Source of the DNA: Candidatus Aenigmatarchaeota archaeon
Lineage (GTDB): Archaea; Aenigmatarchaeota; Aenigmatarchaeia; CG10238-14; SpSt-28
NCBI GenBank assembly: GCA_025058985.1
Contig: JANXEB010000039.1
Span: 1-5,075, forward strand
Reading direction: 5' to 3'
DNA: 5,075 bases
In this document: one piece after another, positions 1 to 5,075 of the stretch
Numbering within the stretch: position 1 is the first letter of the stretch
Layout of the letters: every line of letters begins with the position of its first letter
Program-made: the position numbers and the translations under genes
The notes under the pieces: model-generated
Database searches by the model: none
The model's input: the letters and a program-made list of their open reading frames with translations, nothing else
What the model was told of the DNA's origin: nothing

Positions 1-114
1 TTTGCCATAACAACGACTTTAGGAACTTTGATAGATTTATTCATAACCAGGCCAGTCTACATGCAACTCCTTGAAAAAAGAATGAGTAGGATTATTAAAG
101 AAGAAGTGATTTAA
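1..114 (+). CDS. secD: SecD-like protein-export membrane protein, C-terminal end (partial)
   Basis: An open frame runs in from the left edge and stops at TAA 112-114, giving 37 residues. They begin FAITTTLGTLIDLFITRPVY and end in a charged tail (LLEKRMSRIIKEEVI). The pattern of a last transmembrane helix with a G-T-L-I-D core, followed by an I-T-R-P-x-Y motif at the cytoplasmic edge, resembles the C-terminus of archaeal SecD. In that family the protein works with SecF and the SecYE channel to assist protein translocation across the cytoplasmic membrane. Only the last membrane helix and tail are visible, so the call rests on a short match; another RND-superfamily protein or SecF is possible. 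The tRNA gene begins 33 bases downstream on the same strand. Confidence 0.65.
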   Translation, partial: FAITTTLGTLIDLFITRPVYMQLLEKRMSRIIKEEVI

Positions 115-126
115 AATTTTATAATC
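113..126 (+). promoter_or_regulatory. Putative archaeal TATA-box promoter of the tRNA-Glu gene
   Basis: An AT-only stretch with TTTTATAA at 117-124 is centred about 27 bases before the first base of the tRNA. This is the expected TATA-to-start distance for archaeal promoters. It overlaps the secD stop codon, and a purine-rich run just upstream (GAAGAAGTG) could act as the TFB element. The surrounding DNA is AT-rich, so chance similarity is possible. Confidence 0.45.
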
Positions 127-147
127 AATAAAGATATTTAGCTTTAA

Positions 148-254
148 GCCCCCGTCGTCTAGCCCGGACAAGGATACAGCCCTTTCGAGAAGAAAGGTTT
201 GATAGAAAGATGAGAGGAAAGGCTGGGACACGGGTTCAAATCCCGTCGGGGGCA
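148..254 (+). tRNA. tRNA-Glu (anticodon UUC) with an intron
   Basis: A cloverleaf can be drawn by hand. The acceptor stem is GCCCCCG (148-154) with CGGGGGC (247-253), and discriminator A is at 254. The D stem is GTCT (157-160) with GGAT (172-175), including the U13-G22 pair also seen in E. coli tRNA-Glu. The anticodon stem is CAGCC (177-181) with GGCTG (221-225). The T stem is ACGGG (230-234) with CCCGT (242-246) around loop TTCAAAT. The two anticodon stem halves are 39 bases apart. Removing 32 bases leaves the seven-base loop CTTTCGA with anticodon UUC at 184-186 and a mature length of 75. CCA is not encoded, as in many archaeal tRNAs. The gene follows the secD end on the same strand and faces the restriction operon tail to tail. 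Confidence 0.93.
188..219 (+). other. Intron of tRNA-Glu, position 37/38
   Basis: These 32 bases lie between anticodon-loop nucleotide 37 (G187) and nucleotide 38 (A220), the canonical site for archaeal tRNA introns. A shift by one base (189-220) gives the same mature tRNA. The insert has 27 purines, five T and no C. In the canonical bulge-helix-bulge register, the central helix would be 182-185 with 214-217 (C-G, U-G, U-A, U-G), which is weak, and no inner helix follows. Other pairings exist: CCTTTC 181-186 with GAAAGG 192-197, or CTTTC 182-186 with GAAAG 205-209. The presence of an insertion is clear; the exact splicing structure is not. Confidence 0.8.
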
Positions 255-258
255 TGCC

Positions 259-264
259 TTTTTT
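259..264 (+). terminator. Oligo-T terminator after tRNA-Glu
   Basis: A run of six T starts five bases after the discriminator base. Archaeal RNA polymerase commonly terminates at T-runs without a hairpin, so this is the likely end of the tRNA transcript. Confidence 0.5.
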
Positions 265-410
265 CTCAATTCCTACTGACACTTATTAACACTCAAATTA
301 AGTCTTAAAGCGTAGGTTATTTGTATAGTCTAAAAAGAGAAATTGAAAAATTAGGGAAATTTCTGAAAGTTTTGTATTATTATAAAAAATACTTGAATTG
401 TGGAGTTAAT

Positions 411-431
411 GAAAAAAGTTGAGTGAAAAAA
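411..431 (-). terminator. Putative T-run terminator of the restriction operon
   Basis: Read on the minus strand, two runs of six T (431-426 and 417-412) follow directly after the TAA stop of the last gene. Successive T-runs are typical archaeal terminators. The AT-rich background lowers certainty. Confidence 0.4.
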
Positions 432-1112
432 TTAAGAAAAATTCTTCCACCAATAGTTGTTGTTTAAAATAAACCAATAGTTTGTAAGTTGTTCTTCTAT
501 TTCCTTATAATTGGGGAATTCTTTTTTTATCATCAAAATAAAATTTTCACTATGTTTTTTCTCCTTCAAATGAAGTATCTCATGTAAAACAAGATAATTT
601 ATCAAGGCTTCAGGGAGAGACAATATTTTTATGTTGAAACTGAGGTTCTTTTTAGAAGAGCAGCTGGCCCATTTAGTCTTTTGATTCCTGATGAAAATCT
701 TGTTGTATTTTATTCCAAATTTTTTTGAATATTCTTCTGCTATATTTTTTATTTTTTGAAAAAGTATATGTCTCAAAAAATTTCTAATCTTTACCTTGTT
801 TTTATTTCCACTCAATAGATTTGATTGAAATTTTTCTATATTTGTTGGTACACCAAAGATTATAAATTTATTCGTTAGGTTTTTATTTCTTTCTAGAATT
901 TTGTTTATAAAATCTAACTTATTCAAAATCCATTTTTCTTTCTTCTCAATGATATACCTAAAGTTTTTTATATCTTTTGGGACTACAATACATAAAAAAT
1001 TACCTCTGAATTCTAACCTCGGATATTTAACATTTCTTTTAATAACAAAATAAGTTATTTTTTTACTTCCTATCTTGCTAGTAACTCTTAATGGTTTGGA
1101 TGATTCTTTCAC
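432..1112 (-). CDS. YgjP/DUF45-type zinc metallopeptidase
   Basis: This is a 226-residue soluble protein. Residues about 20-70 match the N-terminal part of the YgjP (DUF45) family: a short beta region with IVVP at 42-45, then a WI helix at 61-62. Residues 142-151 (RNQKTKWASC) are a variant of the family signature R-x-x-K-T-R-W-G-S-C. HEILH at 177-181 supplies two zinc-binding histidines and the catalytic glutamate, and H187 in KKHSENF is the expected third ligand. Length is close to the family norm of about 230. The start is GTG at 1110-1112: a TAA codon sits directly before it in frame, so no longer form is possible, and no ATG lies near the N-terminus. A GAGG about 10 bases upstream is the only ribosome binding site seen. 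The first 35 bases overlap the end of hsdR in another frame, which suggests coupled translation. YgjP-like genes are often neighbours of type I restriction genes; the substrate is unknown. Confidence 0.88.
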   Translation of the reverse strand: MKESSKPLRVTSKIGSKKITYFVIKRNVKYPRLEFRGNFLCIVVPKDIKNFRYIIEKKEKWILNKLDFINKILERNKNLTNKFIIFGVPTNIEKFQSNLLSGNKNKVKIRNFLRHILFQKIKNIAEEYSKKFGIKYNKIFIRNQKTKWASCSSKKNLSFNIKILSLPEALINYLVLHEILHLKEKKHSENFILMIKKEFPNYKEIEEQLTNYWFILNNNYWWKNFS

Positions 1113-4062
1113 TTATATCATCCCTCTCTTTTTTCGACAGATTGTTGATCCTTATCAAAAATAATTTTATTTCTTTTTCAACTCTGCTAACTACAGACTT
1201 TTGAAATTCCCATCCTTTAAATAGTTCCGGTTTTATTTTTTCACTAAACTCTTTAACTTTTTCAACCAAATCCTTTCTTCCTTTAAATTTTTCTTCTAAA
1301 ATTGATAGAATACTATACTCCATATCATTAAGCCCTAGTTTGAATTTTCTTTCATCAATTATTATCAATTCCTTGAAAACTGTTTTAAGCTCTTTATAAA
1401 ACTTTTCGATTTTTATTTTCCTGTTCCTCCATTTTTTAATTAACTCTTCTACCTTTTTTGAAATAGATCCATAAACTGGAGTTGGTGGTTTTTCTCTTAA
1501 AACGTATCTTATAACTGTAAGTCTGTTAAAAACTCTCGCTTCTGTGGTTTTAAAAGTTTTTTCAATTTTTTCTATATAATTCTCATCCATTTTTATTTCT
1601 GGGAAGCTCACAATAGATTCAACTTCTGTTGTTTTGTAAATATCCTCAACAATTTTTTTATAAATTCTTTTCAATTCTTCTATGTTTTCGTCTTCGCCTC
1701 TCATTTTTCTGTAAAGAGTGTAAAGCGCTACTAAAAATTTAAAATAATCCCTATACCTAATTTTAACCTCAGAAGGGCCTAAAAATTCGTAAAACCTTCT
1801 TAACTCTTTAAAAGTATCAACAAACTCCTTTTCTTTATTACTCATCACAAGATTAAAAATTATCCTGTGGAAATATTCTCGGTCATCGAATCTAATTTCT
1901 ATATCTCCTATTATTTTCTTCATTCTTTCCAAGAGAATTAAAAATTCTCTTTCATATTCATCAAAACTTTTAATACCATAGTTCAAATCTTCCATTTCAA
2001 TTTTAGAGTAAAATGTTAAAGCTTTGTTTAATTCTCTTATCATACCCACAAAATCTATGATTAACCCACATTTTTTGGCTTTTTCTGGAAGAGGCCTATT
2101 AGTTCTAGCTATTGTTTGTAACAATCTATGGCCTTTTAATGGTTTATCTAAGTACATAACTTGTAAAATTGGGGCATCAAACCCGGTTAAAAGCATGTCC
2201 GTAACTATCAAAATTTTTGGATACTCTTCATTCTTAAACTTCTCAATAAGTTCTTTGTTAATTTCGTCTAGTTCTTTCTTAAATTTTTTTCTCAATTCTT
2301 CCTTATATTCCAAAATCTCTTTTGGATCGCTTCTTTCATAAGTCATGACAACTTCCGAGTAGTTTGATGGTAACAACTTATCTAAAGCTTTTTTGTAGTA
2401 AACACAAGCTTTTCTACTTACCGCTACTACCATAGCTTTAAATTTACCATCTACATTTTCTTTAAAATGATTGGTTATATAACTAGCTATGTTTTCTATT
2501 CTTTTCTTACTCTCCATTAAGATTTTTATCCTTGAAAGCTTTCTACTTATTTTCTTTTTCATCTCCACTGGTATTTCTTCTTCTTTTTGTGTTAAAAACT
2601 CTTCAAGTTGTTTTTTATTAAGTCTTAACATATCTGGAGCCGATTGATAAGATATAGGTAAGGTAAAACCATCTTCTATAGATTCTTTTATGAAATATTT
2701 ATCTAAGTGTAAATCTTTATCTTGTGGATAAGCGAAAACTAAGAAAGTGTCTCTTCCTTTTTTAGAAATTGGTGTTCCTGTAAATCCAAAGAAGAATGCT
2801 TTCTTCAATATTTCTCTCATTTTAGCAGCTAGAACCCCGTACTGAGTTCTATGACTTTCATCGACAAAAACTACTATGTTTCTTCTTGTTAAAACAGATT
2901 CTTTTCCTTTCAATTTTTCTTCTAAGAATTGTTGAACGTCTAACAAATCCTTTTCAGTGAATTTATGAATTAATGTGATAATAAAACCTCTTTTTCCTTT
3001 TCCTTCATCATGAAGTAAAGCTTTTTTTAGCTCTTCCTTGCTTTCAATTTTTTCAGGTTTTATTCCTAAGTCTAAAGCAGCGATCTCTTGAAATAGTTGC
3101 TCTTGTAGTTCTATTCTATCTAGTATGAAGAAGATTGTTGGATTCTCAAGAATTCTTTCATTATAAAGTTTGTAAGCGGCGAAGATCATAGTCAAAGTTT
3201 TTCCTGAACCTTGCCAGTGCCAAATCAATCCTCTATCTTTGTTTTCCCTTCCTTCTAAAGTATTTACTACTCTCTCAAAAATTTTATTCGCAGCACGATA
3301 TTGCATGTACCTCGCTACCACTCTAGTTACTCTTCCCCTTTCTGTTCTTATGAAGATGAAGTTTTTGATCAAATCAAGTATTTTATAAGGAGAGAGTATC
3401 TCAACAATAGAATCGATTTCATTTTTTCCTTCCTCTCTCCAAATTTCAGGTTTAACATTATCTAACCAAGGGACGATAGGAAAATACCTAACTTTTTCCT
3501 CTACAGCTATTCCTATTTGAACATACTTGAAAAGCTCCTCACAATCTTTTTCATAACTTTTTATTTGTCTGTAAGCATCTTCCCAACTAACTGAAGGGTC
3601 TGTTGGGTCTTTACATTCAATTAAAATTAAGGGTATACCATTGATGAAAAGAACAATATCAGCTCTTATTGTTCCTTTTCCTCTGAATTTTACTTGATTT
3701 GAAATTAGAAATTCGTTGTTTTGAAGATTTTCATAATCGATTAGTTTTATGTATTTAGTAAGTCTAGTTTTTTCTAAATTTATTGGCAAGCCTTCTTTCA
3801 AATAATTCAAAATTTTCTTGGCAGTTTCTGGGCCAGGAATTTTTATTTTAAGTTCATTTATAACTCTTGTTATGTCAGTTTCCGTTAGCTCAACATCTTT
3901 GTTAATTCTTTTGATTGCTTCTATCAAATTTTCAACCAACAAAGGTTCTTCATAACTTTCTCTGTTTAATTCTTCTGAGTTTTTGTAGGTCCAACCTTTT
4001 TCCTGGAGTTTTCGAAGTAAAGGTAATTCAATTAATTGTTGTTCAAATAAGACTATCATCAT
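1078..4062 (-). CDS. hsdR: Type I restriction endonuclease subunit R (HsdR)
   Basis: This is a 994-residue protein, a normal length for HsdR, the ATP-dependent translocase and nuclease of type I restriction enzymes. It works with HsdM and HsdS. The N-terminal PD-(D/E)xK nuclease shows D135, E149-C-K151 and the family's Q-x-x-x-Y at 166-170. Superfamily 2 helicase motifs follow in order: Walker A QGSGKT (284-289), DESH (401-404), TGTP (428-431), TGFDAP (626-631) and QTIARTNR (649-656). The remaining 330 or so residues are charged and probably helical, as expected for the C-terminal domain that contacts the methylase core. No frameshift or missing key residue is visible, so it is probably active. 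There are two tandem ATGs (4060-4062 and 4057-4059). The AGGTGA site at 4064-4069 leaves only 1 base to the first but 4 to the second, so translation may really begin at 4059. It starts 1 base after the stop of the preceding gene. Confidence 0.97.
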   Translation of the reverse strand: MMIVLFEQQLIELPLLRKLQEKGWTYKNSEELNRESYEEPLLVENLIEAIKRINKDVELTETDITRVINELKIKIPGPETAKKILNYLKEGLPINLEKTRLTKYIKLIDYENLQNNEFLISNQVKFRGKGTIRADIVLFINGIPLILIECKDPTDPSVSWEDAYRQIKSYEKDCEELFKYVQIGIAVEEKVRYFPIVPWLDNVKPEIWREEGKNEIDSIVEILSPYKILDLIKNFIFIRTERGRVTRVVARYMQYRAANKIFERVVNTLEGRENKDRGLIWHWQGSGKTLTMIFAAYKLYNERILENPTIFFILDRIELQEQLFQEIAALDLGIKPEKIESKEELKKALLHDEGKGKRGFIITLIHKFTEKDLLDVQQFLEEKLKGKESVLTRRNIVVFVDESHRTQYGVLAAKMREILKKAFFFGFTGTPISKKGRDTFLVFAYPQDKDLHLDKYFIKESIEDGFTLPISYQSAPDMLRLNKKQLEEFLTQKEEEIPVEMKKKISRKLSRIKILMESKKRIENIASYITNHFKENVDGKFKAMVVAVSRKACVYYKKALDKLLPSNYSEVVMTYERSDPKEILEYKEELRKKFKKELDEINKELIEKFKNEEYPKILIVTDMLLTGFDAPILQVMYLDKPLKGHRLLQTIARTNRPLPEKAKKCGLIIDFVGMIRELNKALTFYSKIEMEDLNYGIKSFDEYEREFLILLERMKKIIGDIEIRFDDREYFHRIIFNLVMSNKEKEFVDTFKELRRFYEFLGPSEVKIRYRDYFKFLVALYTLYRKMRGEDENIEELKRIYKKIVEDIYKTTEVESIVSFPEIKMDENYIEKIEKTFKTTEARVFNRLTVIRYVLREKPPTPVYGSISKKVEELIKKWRNRKIKIEKFYKELKTVFKELIIIDERKFKLGLNDMEYSILSILEEKFKGRKDLVEKVKEFSEKIKPELFKGWEFQKSVVSRVEKEIKLFLIRINNLSKKERDDISERIIQTIKSY

Positions 4063-4063
4063 T

Positions 4064-4069
4064 TCACCT
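4064..4069 (-). promoter_or_regulatory. Ribosome binding site of hsdR, containing the upstream stop codon
   Basis: On the minus strand this reads AGGTGA, matching the archaeal anti-Shine-Dalgarno sequence. Its last three bases are the TGA stop of the membrane peptidase gene. Spacing favours the second ATG of hsdR (4057-4059). The arrangement implies that ribosomes ending the peptidase can restart on hsdR. Confidence 0.65.
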
Positions 4070-5041
4070 TTTCCTTAATTGGTATAATAAATACATTATT
4101 CTGAATTCAATAGGAGGGTGAGCTATAATTATGTCTTTATTGAAAATTTCAGTAATTGACAAAATTATATTGTTTAGAAGATATTTAATACACTCCTTGA
4201 GAAAATCGGGAAGACTATACTTGATATTTGAAAGATTATAACTTAAAATTTTATCAATTTTTGAAATTTCTGATTCATTTAAAATTCGTTTAAATTTTTT
4301 GTAAAAGTAAATTTTGATCAAAGCGCTTCCAAAATGTTTTACATCTTTTATAGAATTCACCGCCTTACTATCTGCATTATGTTCTAAAACCCACAACAAA
4401 AAACTTCCAATAATAGAAATTATAAAAGAAATAAATAAAAATTGGAGATATAGCTGAATTGATAAAAAGGTAAAAAAAGGCACTTGAAATAATAAAAAGG
4501 TCAAAAATAAAATAAAGAAAAATAGTGTCGTACTCCAAAAAAAGTATATTAAACTTAGAGCCAAAAACGAAAGAAACAGATAAATTATCTTTTCATAAGA
4601 GTGACTTATTTCATGTTTTAAAACTATTTTGAATTCTTTATTATTAAGTAATGTTTTAAATACCTTGGAAATGTATACAGCTTTTTCTCTTAATTTATAC
4701 CATGCATTTATATAATTCCTTTTAGTTTCACATAAGTAGATGGGGATTTTTTCTATTTCCATTAATTTTTTCTTTTTAATACATTTTGGTGGAATCCACT
4801 TTATTATTGAGGATATAATAACAATCATAAAAGAAAGAATAAACATTGATGAGGTAATAAAATTATCAAGAATAGTAAAATACAACAAAACTGATGGTAA
4901 AAAAAATGCAATAAGAGAAAAAGAAAGGTAGCTTATAAACTTTCGTTTGTTTTTATTTAAAGTGAAATACTGATAATAAATAAACGGGAAAATAATTAAA
5001 GACAAAATAAAAGATATTAAACTTAAAATGATATTAAACAT
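4064..5041 (-). CDS. Integral-membrane M48 family (HtpX-like) zinc metallopeptidase
   Basis: This is a 325-residue, very hydrophobic protein. Three predicted membrane segments lie at about 3-23, 36-58 and 62-82. A polar stretch follows, containing INAWY at 111-115 and ending in HEISH (143-147), which has two zinc histidines and a catalytic glutamate. About three more membrane segments fill 151-218. EHNAD (220-224) matches the M48 third-ligand motif E-x-x-A-D. Near the C-terminus AHPPIEFRI (307-315) matches the H-P-P-x-x-x-R-I signature of HtpX/Ste24-like proteases. This order of motifs supports M48 rather than M56 (BlaR1-like) peptidases. Family members cleave membrane or misfolded proteins, usually with the active site on the cytoplasmic side; the target here is unknown. 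The start is ATG 5039-5041, with GGGTGA six bases upstream; its first 8 bases overlap the end of the preceding HsdS-like gene. Base composition looks even more A/T-rich than hsdR, as hydrophobic coding often is. No symbol is given because orthology to htpX is not shown. Confidence 0.85.
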   Translation of the reverse strand: MFNIILSLISFILSLIIFPFIYYQYFTLNKNKRKFISYLSFSLIAFFLPSVLLYFTILDNFITSSMFILSFMIVIISSIIKWIPPKCIKKKKLMEIEKIPIYLCETKRNYINAWYKLREKAVYISKVFKTLLNNKEFKIVLKHEISHSYEKIIYLFLSFLALSLIYFFWSTTLFFFILFLTFLLFQVPFFTFLSIQLYLQFLFISFIISIIGSFLLWVLEHNADSKAVNSIKDVKHFGSALIKIYFYKKFKRILNESEISKIDKILSYNLSNIKYSLPDFLKECIKYLLNNIILSITEIFNKDIIIAHPPIEFRIMYLLYQLRKR

Positions 5042-5075
5042 ATCTTTTCACCCTTTTCCTTCCAGTTAATAAATC
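5034..5075 (-). CDS. hsdS: Type I restriction specificity subunit HsdS, last 13 residues (partial)
   Basis: Reading in from the right edge on the minus strand, one frame stays open and gives DLLTGRKRVKRYV, then stops at TAA 5034-5036. A helix end followed by D/K-L-L-T-G-x-x-R-V is the typical C-terminus of HsdS, the DNA-recognition subunit of type I restriction-modification enzymes. The position, two genes ahead of hsdR in the same operon, fits this well. The TAA overlaps the start of the membrane peptidase gene in the sequence ATGTTTAA (8 bases shared), which suggests translational coupling. Only 13 residues are visible, so the call depends on the motif plus context. Confidence 0.7.
   Translation of the reverse strand, partial: DLLTGRKRVKRYV
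5048..5053 (-). promoter_or_regulatory. Ribosome binding site of the membrane peptidase gene
   Basis: On the minus strand this reads GGGTGA, six bases before the ATG at 5039-5041. It supports that start and lies inside the end of the preceding gene, consistent with an operon. Confidence 0.65.

Larger units (their letters stand above)
255..431. other. AT-rich intergenic spacer between convergent units
   Basis: The spacer lies between the tRNA 3' end and the stop codon of the YgjP-like gene. No coding frame of useful length is present. An AT-rich inverted repeat, AGAAATT (338-344) with AATTTCT (358-364) around a 13-base loop, and a weaker one, GTATT (374-378) with AATAC (388-392), could form hairpins in either transcript. 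At this base composition neither is strongly above chance. Nothing resembling a second tRNA, a repeat array or a copy of the tRNA 3' end was seen. Confidence 0.5.

Noticed and set aside
148..254. Split or permuted tRNA gene
   Set aside because: Both halves are present in normal order on one strand with a short gap exactly in the anticodon loop, which is simply an intron-containing gene.
37..282. Minus-strand ORF of 81 codons with a GFEPVSQ-like segment
   Set aside because: It runs antisense through the whole tRNA and its intron. The PTGFEPVS-type peptide is the usual artefact of translating the T arm of a tRNA backwards.
338..364. Inverted repeat AGAAATT / AATTTCT as a regulatory hairpin or operator
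   Set aside because: A seven-pair, mostly A-T stem with a 13-base loop is expected by chance in DNA this AT-rich, and no promoter is next to it. It is mentioned only within the spacer entry.
2024..2341. Plus-strand ORF of 105 codons
   Set aside because: It lies entirely antisense to the helicase region of hsdR, where conserved motifs prove the minus-strand frame. Its serine/leucine-rich composition is typical of antisense shadows.
3915..4121. Plus-strand ORF of 68 codons spanning the peptidase-hsdR junction
   Set aside because: It is antisense to both genes, with no ribosome binding site or recognisable motif.
4740..4931. Plus-strand ORF of 63 codons
   Set aside because: It is the shadow of the hydrophobic N-terminus of the membrane peptidase, with no independent support.

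Overview
The window looks archaeal and AT-rich. Three things support this. A SecD-type C-terminus ends at the left edge. A tRNA-Glu gene with no encoded CCA carries an apparent 32-nt intron at the usual archaeal position, after nucleotide 37. Two of the genes are preceded by GGTGA-type ribosome binding sites. I cannot name the genus; a low-GC euryarchaeal or DPANN-like lineage is only a guess.

Left part, plus strand: the last 37 codons of a secD-like gene (1-114), a TATA-like promoter, then tRNA-Glu(UUC) (148-254) ended by a T-run. A 177-base AT-rich spacer (255-431) holds no gene and separates this from the next block.

Right part, minus strand: one tightly packed operon, read from right to left. 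It starts with the extreme C-terminus of a gene cut by the window edge, whose residues look like an HsdS specificity subunit. An integral-membrane M48 (HtpX-like) zinc metallopeptidase follows. Next is a full-length type I restriction endonuclease subunit HsdR, and last a soluble YgjP/DUF45 zinc metallopeptidase. The junctions are an 8-nt overlap, a 1-nt gap and a 35-nt overlap, so all four genes are probably cotranscribed and translationally coupled. hsdM is not in the window and is expected upstream, beyond position 5075.

How the genes may work together: HsdR needs HsdM and HsdS to recognise and cut unmodified DNA. YgjP-like peptidase genes are often seen beside hsdR. A membrane M48 peptidase between hsdS and hsdR is the unusual element. 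With YgjP it means that two unrelated-looking HExxH proteases flank the restriction subunit. A role in controlling restriction by proteolysis, or in a membrane-linked defence response, is a reasonable hypothesis but is inference only.
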